Assembly (NCBI GenBank): GCA_031082315.1
Contig: JAVHLC010000006.1
Span: 101,082-165,081 of the forward strand
Reading direction: 5' to 3'
From: Thermodesulfobacteriota bacterium
Lineage (GTDB): Bacteria > Desulfobacterota > QYQD01
Length of the DNA stretch: 64,000 nt
Shown: one piece after another, positions 8,264 through 18,501 of the stretch
Position numbering within the stretch: the stretch's first letter is position 1
Layout: each line of letters starts with the position of its first letter
Made by a program: the position numbers and the translations under genes
Notes under the pieces: generated by a model
Told to the model about the DNA's origin: nothing
What the model saw: only the letters and a program-made list of their open reading frames with translations
Database searches by the model: none

Positions 8264-8276
8264 AGGAGGATTAAGC

Positions 8277-8630
8277 ATGTCTAATGTTTCTACCATTCGC
8301 TTGCCCAAAAGGGCATTTATCGGAAACCTGGCCGTCGGAAAGAAGGCTAAACACAAGACCGCCAGGTTATCCTTGCCCGGCGGAAAAATTGCCCTGGCGT
8401 GCAGCCTGGCGATATGTCTCCTGTCACTTGTGGCATTAGGAAGCACGATTACAGAAAGCGAGTCACAGGGGATCGTTGCCGGGAAACAAAATAAGAAACT
8501 TCTAAGCGAAAATCACAGATTACAGCAGGAATGGAAATATCTAAAATCTCCGGCACGGATAGAACAATTGGCAAAATGTGAACTGGGATTGCAACGTCCA
8601 TCCAAAGAACAGCTTGTGATTATTAGATGA
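8277..8630 (+). CDS. ftsL: Cell division protein FtsL
   Basis: FtsL is a small bitopic divisome protein that links FtsQ/FtsB to FtsWI. The 117-residue product has a basic cytoplasmic N terminus, a hydrophobic segment (about residues 41-60) and a short periplasmic heptad-like stretch (NKKLLSENHRLQQEW) typical of the coiled coil. The call rests mainly on topology and position before ftsI, with which it overlaps by 4 nt. A good AGGAGG precedes the ATG. Confidence 0.82.
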   Translation: MSNVSTIRLPKRAFIGNLAVGKKAKHKTARLSLPGGKIALACSLAICLLSLVALGSTITESESQGIVAGKQNKKLLSENHRLQQEWKYLKSPARIEQLAKCELGLQRPSKEQLVIIR

Positions 8631-10558
8631 AAAGGGAAACCGGTAAGCGTAAGAATTATGCCCCCTATATTATTATCCTGGCGATCCTTATATCAGGGTC
8701 GGGCATTCTATTAGCCCGTGCCTTTCATGCAGGCGAACAGGATAAGAAAATTCCGGGGCATGGCCGCACTCCGGAACCTGCCTTATCCCTTGCTCCTTAT
8801 CGAGGCGGCATTTTTGACCGGAGCTACAGAGAGCTGGCTGTAACCGCTAGCGCCTACTCCGTTTATGCCTATCCTCTGGATGTTGACGATCCGGCCCAGA
8901 CGGCGGCCGCCCTTTCCAACACACTCAGAATCAACGAAAAAGATCTACTCAAGATGCTCGAGTGTGAGAAGGCCTTTGTATGGATAGCCCGTCGTGTGGC
9001 CTCCCATCAGGCAGAGATGATAAAGAATCTCAAGCTCAAGGGTATACATTTTATTAATGAAAACTGCCGCCTCTATCCCCGGAACAGCCTGGCCGCTCAG
9101 ATTATAGGCTTTGCCGATACGGATGGCCACGGCATAGAGGGATTAGAGTCAGCCTATGATGATCTCCTGTGCAGCACCCCTTTGTCACTTCAGAAGAAGT
9201 GCGACGAGTCAACCCGCTTGACATTCAATGGCGGGGTAACAGAGGTTAATGCCGGCAAGGGCAATAATATTATTCTGACTGTGGATAGCAACATTCAGGC
9301 CATGGCGGAGAGGGGGTTTTGTCCGGCTCCGGCCAAAGATAATATAGTTAAAGCAGGCGCTATTATTGTCATGGATATTAAGAGCGGGGCCGTATTGGCT
9401 ATGGCCAATTATCCATCTTACAATCTTAACACCTTCTGGGAGGCCGATGCCTCGCTGCGCAGGAATCGGGCCGTCACTGATATATATGAGCTGGGTGAAC
9501 TGGCCGGTTTTTTGGGAACGGCGGCGGCCATTGAAGAGCAGACTTTAAGCGAAAAATCAAGTAGTCCGGCCATACAAGGGCGTGATAATGCAACACACGT
9601 GTCGCATGGCGATACAAAGGACAATGCAAAAGATCTATCTGAATCCCCCCACACCCCTTCGCCGGAGTTTCTATATAATTTTCTTCTCAAGCTCGGATTC
9701 GGCAATAAGACGGGTATCTGTCTGCCTGCCGAAAATAGCGGCACTTTGCCGCCTTATAGCCAATATCAGGGCGATATATCTGCATTTTACCGGGGTGAGG
9801 GGATTACGGTAACTCCCCTTCAGCTCATTACTGCCTTTGGGGCTATCTTAAACCGTGGCGTGGTTATGCCGCCTCACGTGGTCTCAAAGGTAACCGACAG
9901 TGAAGGTAATTTAATAAAAGAATATCAGTGCGCTCCGGCAAGGCAGGCATGCACGCCGGAGACATCTGAGAAAATAAGCGCCATCCTTAGAACTCAGCAA
10001 GGCAAAGAGGATAAAAACTTTATCTTGCTTACAGCTTGCAATTATGTCCGGCCCCCCGCCGGCATTTCATCCCCGGACGATCCCTCTCTCGACAATTCGT
10101 CCGGGGTTGATTATATTAAATACTTATTGGGGGGCGTGCCGGCTCATAATCCTAAGGTAGCCATACTGATGGTAATCGAAGGAGCCCCGGGGGAAGAGGA
10201 ACTAAGGACAAAACTAGAACACCGGATAAAAGATATAGCCTATGCCTCTCTTAGAGTATTAACCCGTCCCCGGGCAAAAGCGCTTGCTTCCTATAGAGAA
10301 AAAAAAGACCGGGGTTACACCGGAAGAGAGAATAAAGCGCAAGATAGCTGCAGGCAGGCGGCGGCCACGGCTGCAAAGGCCATGGTTATGCCGAACGTAC
10401 GGGGCAAATCCATGCGGGAAGCCCTGTATATGCTTCAGGGATATGACGTCTCTCTGGTAGTCACCGGTTCCGGAGTTGCGGTTTGTCAATCACCGGCGCC
10501 GGGAACAAGGCTAAGAAAGAATTCTCGTTGTGTAATAGAATTTAAACCGTCTTCATAG
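8627..10558 (+). CDS. ftsI: FtsI/PBP3-like protein with degenerate transpeptidase site and PASTA domain
   Basis: By position and architecture this is the divisome class B penicillin-binding protein: a membrane anchor (about residues 11-30), a pedestal domain opening with RGGIFDRSYRELAV, a transpeptidase-like domain (about 230-560) and a C-terminal PASTA domain. The catalytic motifs are gone. Where FtsI has PGSTFK after RNRAVTD, this has LGELAG, so Ser becomes Glu291 and Lys becomes Gly294. The SxN stretch is replaced by a low-complexity Ser/His-rich insert. The KTG stretch reads LLTAC near residues 467-471. Surrounding family landmarks (FGNKTGICLP, YRGEGITVTPLQL) remain, so the frame is intact. 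It should not acylate peptides or bind beta-lactams; a scaffolding role is inferred. Confidence 0.88.
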   Translation: MKRETGKRKNYAPYIIILAILISGSGILLARAFHAGEQDKKIPGHGRTPEPALSLAPYRGGIFDRSYRELAVTASAYSVYAYPLDVDDPAQTAAALSNTLRINEKDLLKMLECEKAFVWIARRVASHQAEMIKNLKLKGIHFINENCRLYPRNSLAAQIIGFADTDGHGIEGLESAYDDLLCSTPLSLQKKCDESTRLTFNGGVTEVNAGKGNNIILTVDSNIQAMAERGFCPAPAKDNIVKAGAIIVMDIKSGAVLAMANYPSYNLNTFWEADASLRRNRAVTDIYELGELAGFLGTAAAIEEQTLSEKSSSPAIQGRDNATHVSHGDTKDNAKDLSESPHTPSPEFLYNFLLKLGFGNKTGICLPAENSGTLPPYSQYQGDISAFYRGEGITVTPLQLITAFGAILNRGVVMPPHVVSKVTDSEGNLIKEYQCAPARQACTPETSEKISAILRTQQGKEDKNFILLTACNYVRPPAGISSPDDPSLDNSSGVDYIKYLLGGVPAHNPKVAILMVIEGAPGEEELRTKLEHRIKDIAYASLRVLTRPRAKALASYREKKDRGYTGRENKAQDSCRQAAATAAKAMVMPNVRGKSMREALYMLQGYDVSLVVTGSGVAVCQSPAPGTRLRKNSRCVIEFKPSS

Positions 10559-10577
10559 AAGACAGGATTTTTATGAT

Positions 10578-12110
10578 ATGCGACTGACCCAATTAATAGG
10601 ATCGATCGACAAAAAGCTCACGGAAGGCCTGCCGGATATTGAGATTGCCGATGTCGCCTATGACTCCCGGAAGGTAAGCCATGGGAGCCTTTTTGTGGCT
10701 ATTTCCGGGGCAAAGACCGATGGGCACGCCTATATCCATGACGCTATCAGTCGCGGGGCTAAGGCAGTGGTAGTGCAAAACGGTTTTAAATTGAATTCCA
10801 CACCTGCCGGCTTAAGCATAATCAGGGTTCCCAATACCCGTCAGGCCCTGGCCTGCATCGCCAGCGCCTACTATGGAGACATAACAAGGAAATTATGCCT
10901 GGTAGGTATTACCGGCACTAATGGTAAGACGACCACATCTTACCTGGTAGAATCTGTTTTAAGGGCCGCGGATCTTTCTACCGGGGTTATCGGAACGGTC
11001 AATTATCGCTTTGGATGTGAGGTGCTGAAGGCGCCTTTTACCACACCTGAGTCCCTGGAGTTGCAAAAGCTCCTTCGCCGGATGGCTGATCAGAAGATAA
11101 CGCACGTGGTTATGGAGGTGTCATCCCACGCCCTGGATCAGGAGAGGGTTGCCTTCTGCCGGTTTGATGTGGCGGCCTATACCAATTTATCGCGGGATCA
11201 CCTGGATTATCATCACGACCTGGAAGATTATTTCCACTGTAAGGAAAGACTTTTTACCACAGTTTTGGAGGAGAGCAGAAGGGCAAAGCGACCTTGCTCG
11301 GTTATCAATATCGACGATCCCTGGGGCCGGGAGTTGCTCAAGGCCCAGCAGGGCCTTCCTTTGACCTATGGACTGAGAGGTCATGGGGCAGATATAACGG
11401 CACGGAACACGTCTTTTACCCTGGATGGGATCGAGGCCGAGATAGTTACCCCTAAAGGGACTTTTAACCTGCATTCAAAAATGCTGGGTGAGTACAACCT
11501 TTACAATATGCTGGCGGCTACAGGGGTAGGGCTGGCCCTGGGTCTTTCGTGCGAGGTTATAAAAAAAGGGATAGAGGCATTGAGCGCTGTGCCGGGACGT
11601 ATGGATCGCATCGACAATGCCTGTAAGTCCACGGTCCTGGTGGACTATGCCCATACCCCGGATGCCCTGGAAAAGGTCTTAAGCGCCGTACAGGCCCTTA
11701 ATCCTAAAAGGCTTATCAGTGTATTCGGTTGCGGCGGTAATCGCGATCAGGGCAAGAGGCCCATTATGGGGCGGATAGCCGCCCAATTCAGCCGGATAGT
11801 AATAATAACTTCAGACAACCCCAGGGATGAAGATCCTCTGGAGATTATCAGGCATATTGAAGAAGGGATAAAGGGGTCTCCTTTGCGGCGGGTTGAGCCG
11901 GACAGCATCCTGGCCGGCCCGCCTGAGGCGGGCTATGTTATTATGCCTGACCGACGTGAGGCTATCAGACTGGCCTCGCGCCTGGCCCGGCCGGGAGATG
12001 CCATCGTCATTGCCGGCAAAGGCCATGAAGACTATCAGATCGTAAGGGGGAATATTTTATCCTTTGACGATCGGGTGGAGGTGAGGCATGCCTTTGGCAG
12101 TCTGTCTTGA
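10578..12110 (+). CDS. murE: UDP-MurNAc-tripeptide synthetase, meso-DAP adding
   Basis: MurE adds the third stem-peptide residue to UDP-MurNAc-L-Ala-D-Glu in the cytoplasm. The 510-residue protein shows the ATP loop GITGTNGKTTT (about residue 111) and the DNPR specificity motif (TSDNPRDEDP, about residue 413). DNPR is the signature of meso-diaminopimelate users, so the wall is likely of the Gram-negative type. The 3' end overlaps murF by 23 nt. Confidence 0.96.
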   Translation: MRLTQLIGSIDKKLTEGLPDIEIADVAYDSRKVSHGSLFVAISGAKTDGHAYIHDAISRGAKAVVVQNGFKLNSTPAGLSIIRVPNTRQALACIASAYYGDITRKLCLVGITGTNGKTTTSYLVESVLRAADLSTGVIGTVNYRFGCEVLKAPFTTPESLELQKLLRRMADQKITHVVMEVSSHALDQERVAFCRFDVAAYTNLSRDHLDYHHDLEDYFHCKERLFTTVLEESRRAKRPCSVINIDDPWGRELLKAQQGLPLTYGLRGHGADITARNTSFTLDGIEAEIVTPKGTFNLHSKMLGEYNLYNMLAATGVGLALGLSCEVIKKGIEALSAVPGRMDRIDNACKSTVLVDYAHTPDALEKVLSAVQALNPKRLISVFGCGGNRDQGKRPIMGRIAAQFSRIVIITSDNPRDEDPLEIIRHIEEGIKGSPLRRVEPDSILAGPPEAGYVIMPDRREAIRLASRLARPGDAIVIAGKGHEDYQIVRGNILSFDDRVEVRHAFGSLS

Positions 12111-13530
12111 TACCGGGCGGGATATGAGAAGGCTGGCGGCTTTAGATGTATTGTATGCTACAAAAGGGATGCTGCTCCAGGGCGGCACGGCCGTTTCTTT
12201 TAACCGTACGGCCATAGATTCCCGCGCGGCAAAAGAAGGAGATCTTTTTCTGTGCCTGAAGGGGGAACGTTTTGACGGCCATGACTTTGTGCCGGAAGCG
12301 TTAGCTAAAGGGGTAAGCGGTATTTTAGTCCGTAAAGGCTGGTGGTCTGAACAGGCCGGCCGGAACCTTTTTACTCCGGCCGTGGTCATTGAGGCAGATG
12401 ATACCTTAACCGCATTAGGCGACATCGCCTCTTTCTGGCGCCGCGCCAATCCTGTGCAGGTGGTAGCCATTACCGGATCCAGCGGCAAGACCACCACCAA
12501 AGAGATGACTGCCGGTATCCTGGCTAAATGCTTTAATGTGGCCAAGACCATGGGTAACTTTAACAATCTCGTCGGATTGCCTCTGTCTCTCCTGGCGGTT
12601 AAGCCCACGGATAAAGTAGCCGTCCTGGAGATGGGCATGAACAGACTCGGAGAAATAGAACGGCTGGCTCAGATTGCGAGGCCGGATATAGGGGTAATTA
12701 CCAATGTGCAGATGGCCCACCTGGAGGGCCTTAAAACTATAGAAGGTGTAGCCAGGGCCAAGGGCGAACTTTATGCCGCTCTGGATGAGGAGGATACGGC
12801 CGTATTTAATGTGGATGATCCCCATGTTTCGAATCTGGCCCGAAAATGCAGGGCGCGTAAGCTCGGCTTTGGGCTTGGTCCCGGGGCGGAAGTTACTGCC
12901 CGGGAGATTATATCCCGACCGGAGGGGACGCTAACTTTCTCTTTGGTGTCACATGAAGGGGCTGCGCAGGTAACCTTACAGACGCCGGCGAGGCATAACA
13001 TCGCAAACGCCCTTGCCGCGAGCGCTGTGGCATTGGCTATGGGAGTGGATATTAAGACTATCAAAGAAGCCCTGGAAGAATTCCGTCCGGCGGCAAACCG
13101 GTTAGAGCTTATCAAACTCCCCCAGGGAATGACCGTAATAAATGACACGTATAACGCCAATCCGGGCTCTATGCGGGCCGCCCTGGAAACCCTTAAAGAG
13201 ATCAAAGGGAGTAGGCCCGGAATAGCGGTTTTGGGGGACATGCTGGAATTGGGTGAGCAGACGGCAGAGGCCCATCGCTCCATCGGAAGATATATTGCCG
13301 GGCTGGGGATAGAATATCTCATCGTTATGGGCGAATTTGCTCCGGCGTTTATTGCAGAAGGGGCTGTCTCAGGCGGTATGGATAAAAGTCATATTATTAC
13401 CGCGTCCAGCCATGAAGAAGCAGTCAGAATACTCAGGCAAAAAACCTCCGGCCACGATTTTGTGCTGGTCAAAGGATCGCGTCGCATGCGGATGGAAGAG
13501 ATTGTAAAGGGGCTCCGGGGAGAGGCATAA
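12088..13530 (+). CDS. murF: UDP-MurNAc-tripeptide D-Ala-D-Ala ligase
   Basis: MurF attaches D-Ala-D-Ala to complete the pentapeptide. The 480-residue product has the Mur ligase ATP loop AITGSSGKTTT (about residue 127), the MGMNRLGEIERL central motif and INDTYNANPGSM in the substrate domain. GGAGGTGAGG precedes the ATG inside the end of murE. mraY begins at the next base after the stop codon. Confidence 0.95.
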   Translation: MPLAVCLDTGRDMRRLAALDVLYATKGMLLQGGTAVSFNRTAIDSRAAKEGDLFLCLKGERFDGHDFVPEALAKGVSGILVRKGWWSEQAGRNLFTPAVVIEADDTLTALGDIASFWRRANPVQVVAITGSSGKTTTKEMTAGILAKCFNVAKTMGNFNNLVGLPLSLLAVKPTDKVAVLEMGMNRLGEIERLAQIARPDIGVITNVQMAHLEGLKTIEGVARAKGELYAALDEEDTAVFNVDDPHVSNLARKCRARKLGFGLGPGAEVTAREIISRPEGTLTFSLVSHEGAAQVTLQTPARHNIANALAASAVALAMGVDIKTIKEALEEFRPAANRLELIKLPQGMTVINDTYNANPGSMRAALETLKEIKGSRPGIAVLGDMLELGEQTAEAHRSIGRYIAGLGIEYLIVMGEFAPAFIAEGAVSGGMDKSHIITASSHEEAVRILRQKTSGHDFVLVKGSRRMRMEEIVKGLRGEA

Positions 13531-14610
13531 ATGTTATATTACTTACTGTATCCCCTGCATGTATATCATACTGTTTTCAATGTCTTCCGGTATATTACCT
13601 TTCGCACTATCTACGCCACGTTGACGGCCCTTTTGTTGTCTTTCCTGGTCGGGCCTTATTTGATCAGGCGGCTCAGCGAACTTCAGGTAGGGCAGTATAT
13701 TCGTGAAGAAGGCCCTCGGTCCCACCTCTCGAAGCAGGGGACGCCCACTATGGGCGGCCTCATGATCATCTTTGCCGTGGTTGCGTCCACGCTCCTGTGG
13801 GCGGATTTAAGCAGTCATTATATCTGGTTGGTCTTGCTGGTTACCGTCGGCTTTGGCAGCATCGGGTTTCTGGACGACTATCGCAAGGTAATCAAGAAGA
13901 ACAATAAAGGCCTGGGCGGTCGTTACAAGCTGGCCGGACAATTGGCCATCACCCTGTTTATCGGTGTCTATCTCTATACGCATCATAATTTCGATACCCG
14001 CCTCAGCATCCCGTTTTTCAAGACCATCAGGCCTGATATCGGCTGGGCCTATATCCCCCTGTCCATAATAGTTATTGTTGGGGCATCCAATGCCGTCAAC
14101 CTGACCGATGGTCTGGATGGGTTGGCCATCGGGCCGACCATCATCGCCGCTGCCACCTACCTCATTTTTGCCTACTTAACCGGGCATATTAAGATAGCCA
14201 ATTATCTGCAGATCGCCTACGTGCCGGGCGTTGGAGAGATAGCCGTATTTTGCGGGGCATTAGTAGGCGCCGGTATGGGATTCTTATGGTTTAACAGCTA
14301 TCCGGCTCAGGTCTTTATGGGTGATGTCGGTTCTCTGTCGCTGGGGGGAGCCTTGGGGACGGTGGCCGTGATAACCAAGCACGAAATTTTGCTGGCCATT
14401 GTGGGCGGTATATTTGTGGTCGAGGCCCTGTCCGTCATCTTTCAGGTGGGATATTTTAAGGCCACCAACGGCAGGCGTATTTTCCGCATGGCCCCGCTCC
14501 ACCACCACTTTGAGCTTAAAGGATGGCCGGAGCCCAAGGTCATCGTGCGCTTCTGGATTATTGCTATTCTTCTGGGATTGGTAGCCATGAGCACCCTGAA
14601 GCTTAGGTAA
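13531..14610 (+). CDS. mraY: Phospho-MurNAc-pentapeptide translocase
   Basis: MraY transfers phospho-MurNAc-pentapeptide to undecaprenyl phosphate at the inner membrane, making lipid I. The 359-residue multi-pass protein carries [20 protein letters not shown], the Asp-rich [12 protein letters not shown] and [14 protein letters not shown]. These are all diagnostic and include the Mg2+ and uridine sites. About ten hydrophobic segments are visible. Confidence 0.97.
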   Translation: MLYYLLYPLHVYHTVFNVFRYITFRTIYATLTALLLSFLVGPYLIRRLSELQVGQYIREEGPRSHLSKQGTPTMGGLMIIFAVVASTLLWADLSSHYIWLVLLVTVGFGSIGFLDDYRKVIKKNNKGLGGRYKLAGQLAITLFIGVYLYTHHNFDTRLSIPFFKTIRPDIGWAYIPLSIIVIVGASNAVNLTDGLDGLAIGPTIIAAATYLIFAYLTGHIKIANYLQIAYVPGVGEIAVFCGALVGAGMGFLWFNSYPAQVFMGDVGSLSLGGALGTVAVITKHEILLAIVGGIFVVEALSVIFQVGYFKATNGRRIFRMAPLHHHFELKGWPEPKVIVRFWIIAILLGLVAMSTLKLR

Positions 14611-14628
14611 ACAGAGGATACATCGGGT

Positions 14629-15999
14629 ATGGACTTGAAAGACAAAAAGGTCTTGGTAGTAGGGCTGGGCGCAAGCGGTAAGGAATCTGCTGCGTTTTTG
14701 CTGGAGCGCGGCGCTAAGGTCTCCGTATCCGAATCGGCGGCCCTTAAGGATATCCCTGCAGATAAGCTGGCCTGGATTGAAGAGAACAGGATTCCTTTGG
14801 AGGCCGGTGGACATAACATAAAGACCTTCCTTGCGGCCGGGTTGATCGTGGTCAGCCCGGGGGTGCCTCTGGAGATTGGGCCCCTTCAGGCGGCAAGGCG
14901 CGCCGGTATTCCGGTCATCGGGGAGATAGAGCTGGCCGCCCGTTTTATAGATACGCCTGTCATCGCGGTAACCGGCACTAACGGCAAGAGCACGACTACG
15001 GAATTAATCGGGCACATCCTGGCGCATGCGGGTAAAAAGATATTCGTGGGCGGCAACATCGGCCGTCCCTTGATCGGCTATGCGGGGCAGAAACAGGACA
15101 GGGATTTTGTGGTGGCAGAGATAAGCAGTTTTCAGCTGGATACTACCGAATTCTTTCGACCCTGGCTGGGGCTCCTTTTGAACATAACCGAGGATCACCT
15201 GGATCGTTATCCATCTTTTAATGCCTATGTCCTCTCCAAGTTCAGGATTTTTGCCAACCAGACAGCCGGCGACTTTGCCATTATTAACGATGATGATCCT
15301 GTGGTGACGCAGTACGTAAGTAAAATACCCTCCCGCATACTCACCTTCAGCCATAAGCCGCACGGCAAAGGGGCCTACCCGGAGGGGAACAGGCTGACCT
15401 GCCGCCTGGATCAGGAAGCGGGGGAGACATATTCATTAGAGAAGATCAAACTGACGGGCGAGCATAACCTGGAAAACATCATGGCCGCCGTCCTTGCGGC
15501 CCGGGTGTGCGGCTGTACGCCATCCGCCATACAGGAGGCCCTGGAGGTGTTTGAGGGTCTGCATCACCGTACGGAATTTGTCTGTGAGATTGGCGGCGTA
15601 AGCTTTTATGATGATTCCAAGGGGACCAATGTGGGTTCGGTGGTCAAGTCCCTGGCCGGGTTCGACCGGCCGGTCATACTGATTGCCGGCGGCCGGGACA
15701 AGGGCGGCAGTTATGCGGTATTGGAAGATATGGTGCGCAATAAAGTGAAGGCGCTTATCCTTATCGGCGAGGCCGGAGAAAAGATACGCCGGGCCCTGGG
15801 ACATCTGACCCGGACTATGGAGGCCGGGACGCTGCCGGAGGCCGTGCGCCTGGCCTATGCGGAGTCTGCGTCGGGAGATGTGGTCCTCCTCTCCCCGGCC
15901 TGCGCGAGTTTTGATATGTTTCGTAGTTATGCGGAGAGGGGAGATATTTTTCAGGAAGCAGCCCGGAGCTTGCCAAAACAGCAGGCCGCCGCGATATGA
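14629..15999 (+). CDS. murD: UDP-MurNAc-L-alanine:D-glutamate ligase
   Basis: MurD adds D-glutamate to UDP-MurNAc-L-Ala. The 456-residue protein has a Rossmann N terminus (VLVVGLGASGKES), the ATP loop AVTGTNGKSTTTELIG (about residue 112), LNITEDHLDRY, and the FYDDSKGTN motif of the C-terminal domain. It is directly followed by murG, although ftsW normally lies between the two. Confidence 0.96.
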   Translation: MDLKDKKVLVVGLGASGKESAAFLLERGAKVSVSESAALKDIPADKLAWIEENRIPLEAGGHNIKTFLAAGLIVVSPGVPLEIGPLQAARRAGIPVIGEIELAARFIDTPVIAVTGTNGKSTTTELIGHILAHAGKKIFVGGNIGRPLIGYAGQKQDRDFVVAEISSFQLDTTEFFRPWLGLLLNITEDHLDRYPSFNAYVLSKFRIFANQTAGDFAIINDDDPVVTQYVSKIPSRILTFSHKPHGKGAYPEGNRLTCRLDQEAGETYSLEKIKLTGEHNLENIMAAVLAARVCGCTPSAIQEALEVFEGLHHRTEFVCEIGGVSFYDDSKGTNVGSVVKSLAGFDRPVILIAGGRDKGGSYAVLEDMVRNKVKALILIGEAGEKIRRALGHLTRTMEAGTLPEAVRLAYAESASGDVVLLSPACASFDMFRSYAERGDIFQEAARSLPKQQAAAI

Positions 16000-16005
16000 T
16001 AGATC

Positions 16006-16023
16006 CGTTCGAACGTTCGAACG
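16006..16023. repeat. 18-bp perfect palindrome between murD and murG
   Basis: CGTTCGAACGTTCGAACG is its own reverse complement and occupies the murD-murG junction where ftsW is expected. It may be a regulator site, a hairpin or a scar; no direct evidence separates these. Confidence 0.6.
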
Positions 16024-16029
16024 CTTGAC

Positions 16030-17124
16030 ATGTATGAAGCAAAGAGAATACGCATCATTGTAGCCGGGGGTGGAACCGGCGGGCATCTTTTCCCGGGGAT
16101 TGCCGTGGCCAGGGAACTGATGAGCAAAGGAGACGTGAGCATCCTGTTTGTAGGCACGGACAGGAAAATAAACGTAGAGGCCCTGCGCAGGTACGGATTT
16201 TCGTTCAAGACGATACGGGCCGAGGGTATCAAGGGGCGTGGCGTGGTTGGTACGGTTCGGGCCCTGGCCATGGTCCCTCTAGCGATATTACAGACACTGG
16301 CTATTTTGAGAGACTTCCGGCCTCATTTAATCCTGGGCGTCGGCGGTTATGTCTCCGGGCCGGTAACCCTTGGAGGTTGGCTTATGGGAATAAAGACCGC
16401 GATACAGGAACAGAACTCCATCCCGGGTCTGACTAACCGTATCTTAGGTCGTATCGCAGACCGGGTATTTATCTCTTATCCGGAAAGCGGAGATTATTTC
16501 CCCGGCCGAAAGGGCATGCTTACCGGGAACCCGGTACGGAAAGATTTACTGGACTCAGTCGGCAAAAATAAGGGGGTGAACGGCCGGTTCACCGTCCTTA
16601 TCCTGGGCGGCAGTCAGGGCGCACACCGCATAAATGAGATTATAACTGCTGCCCTGGCCGGTCTGAATGACCTGAAGGAACGACTTTACTTTATTCACCA
16701 GACCGGCGAGAAAGACGAGGTCTGGGTGAGGGATGCTTATCAGCAGGCCGGGTTTGAGGCCACGGTCTCCGCATTTATTAATGACATGGGATGGGCCTAT
16801 GGCCGGGCAAGCGTTGTGGTATGCAGGGCCGGGGCCGGTACTCTGGCTGAATTGACCGCTATCGGGAGGCCTGCCCTGTTAATCCCTTATCCTTATGCGG
16901 CCAATAACCATCAGGAGGTAAATGCCCGCTGTCTGGAAAGGGCCGGCGCCGCCAAGGTATTTCTACAGGCCGACCTCAGGCCGGATATTCTGGCCGGGGA
17001 GATTAAATCGCTGTATGAAGATCAGAGCGCCCTTAAGAATATGGCCGGCCGGTCGTTGGCGCTGGGCAAGTCAAACGCCGCTGCGCTTATTGCGGAAGAG
17101 TGTCTTAAGATGATAGGTGGCTAG
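16030..17124 (+). CDS. murG: Lipid II-forming N-acetylglucosaminyltransferase
   Basis: MurG transfers GlcNAc from UDP-GlcNAc to lipid I on the inner face of the membrane. The 364-residue GT-B protein has GGGTGGHLFPGIAVA at its N terminus, GVGGYVSGP near residue 100, ILGGSQGAHRIN (about residue 194) and the C-terminal CRAGAGTLAEL nucleotide-binding motif. murC starts 3 nt after its stop codon. Confidence 0.96.
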   Translation: MYEAKRIRIIVAGGGTGGHLFPGIAVARELMSKGDVSILFVGTDRKINVEALRRYGFSFKTIRAEGIKGRGVVGTVRALAMVPLAILQTLAILRDFRPHLILGVGGYVSGPVTLGGWLMGIKTAIQEQNSIPGLTNRILGRIADRVFISYPESGDYFPGRKGMLTGNPVRKDLLDSVGKNKGVNGRFTVLILGGSQGAHRINEIITAALAGLNDLKERLYFIHQTGEKDEVWVRDAYQQAGFEATVSAFINDMGWAYGRASVVVCRAGAGTLAELTAIGRPALLIPYPYAANNHQEVNARCLERAGAAKVFLQADLRPDILAGEIKSLYEDQSALKNMAGRSLALGKSNAAALIAEECLKMIGG

Positions 17125-17127
17125 TAA

Positions 17128-18501
17128 ATGTATAAGACCGGTCAACATGTACATTTTGTAGGCATAGGCGGCATCGGCATGAGCGGCATAGCCGAGGTTC
17201 TAATCAACCTTGGCTATAAGGTCAGCGGCTCCGACCTGGCCGAGACGGACATTACCCGCCGCCTCAGCAGACTGGGTTGTACCGTACATAAAGGACATGA
17301 TCCCCAAAATGTGCATGGGGCCGCTGTCCTGGTTACTTCTTCAGCCGTAACCAGGGATAACCCTGAGGTACAGTATGCCCGGGAGGCTATGATCCCGGTC
17401 ATCCCGCGGGCGGAGATGCTGGCGGAGTTGATGCGTCTGAAGTACGGCATTGCCGTAGCCGGCGCACACGGCAAGACCACCACCACTTCCATGGTAGCCA
17501 CGGTACTGGCTCAGGGCGGTCTTGATCCCACGGTGGTTATCGGCGGCAAGCTCAACAGCCTGGGAAGCAACGCCAAGCTGGGACAGGGCAAATTTCTGGT
17601 GGCCGAGGCCGATGAGAGCGACGGTTCCTTCATGCATCTTTCCCCAAGCATTGTGGTGGTAACCAATGTCGATGTCGAACACCTCGACTACTACGGCAAC
17701 CTGGAGTGCATTAAGACTACCTTCCTCGAATTTATAAATAAAGTGCCTTTTTATGGGATAGCCATCGTCTGCCTGGACGATAACCATATCCCATCTTTGA
17801 TCCCCTATATTAAAAAACGCTATGCTACCTATGGCCTCAGCGCTCAGGCTGATTTTCAGGCGCGGGATGTCCGCTGGTCAGGGTTGGGAGGACGCTACAT
17901 TGCTTATCATCTGGGGCAGGAACTTGGAGAGATCAACCTGAACATCCCCGGCATACATAACGTATATAATTCCCTGGCGGCGGTGGCCTGCGGTCTGGAA
18001 CTCGATATACCATTCGCCGACATACAGACCGCCCTGCAACAATTCAGCGGCGTCCAGCGACGTTTTCAGATCAAAGGGGAAGTGAGCGGCATTATCTTCG
18101 TAGATGATTACGGTCATCATCCCACGGAAATCAAGGCCACCCTTACCGCGATGCGACAATGCTGGGAAGAGAAGCGGCTCATCGTCATTTTCCAGCCTCA
18201 CCGTTACACGCGGACGCAGGCCCTTTTCGAGGATTTTGTGAAGGCCTTTTACCAGACAGACATGCTCATACTGACCGAGATTTATGCGGCCGGCGAGAAG
18301 CCGATCCCGGGTGTGGAGGCAAAAGATCTGTGTGAGAGTATCCGCCGGCAGGGGCATAAGGACGTGCAATTTATACCGGACAGAGCGGCTATAGCCTCTC
18401 ATCTCGAGGCGATAGTCCGTCCCGGGGATGTGGTCTTGACCCTGGGAGCCGGCAATATCTGGCAGGTAGGAGAAGAGCTGCTGACGCGGCTTGGAAAATG
18501 A
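17128..18501 (+). CDS. murC: UDP-MurNAc:L-alanine ligase
   Basis: MurC adds the first stem-peptide residue. The 457-residue protein opens with [17 protein letters not shown], has the ATP loop [16 protein letters not shown] (about residue 110), the EADESDGSF motif and the [11 protein letters not shown]-terminal motif. It overlaps murB by 4 nt. No ddl gene accompanies it, so D-Ala-D-Ala ligase must be encoded elsewhere. Confidence 0.97.
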   Translation: MYKTGQHVHFVGIGGIGMSGIAEVLINLGYKVSGSDLAETDITRRLSRLGCTVHKGHDPQNVHGAAVLVTSSAVTRDNPEVQYAREAMIPVIPRAEMLAELMRLKYGIAVAGAHGKTTTTSMVATVLAQGGLDPTVVIGGKLNSLGSNAKLGQGKFLVAEADESDGSFMHLSPSIVVVTNVDVEHLDYYGNLECIKTTFLEFINKVPFYGIAIVCLDDNHIPSLIPYIKKRYATYGLSAQADFQARDVRWSGLGGRYIAYHLGQELGEINLNIPGIHNVYNSLAAVACGLELDIPFADIQTALQQFSGVQRRFQIKGEVSGIIFVDDYGHHPTEIKATLTAMRQCWEEKRLIVIFQPHRYTRTQALFEDFVKAFYQTDMLILTEIYAAGEKPIPGVEAKDLCESIRRQGHKDVQFIPDRAAIASHLEAIVRPGDVVLTLGAGNIWQVGEELLTRLGK

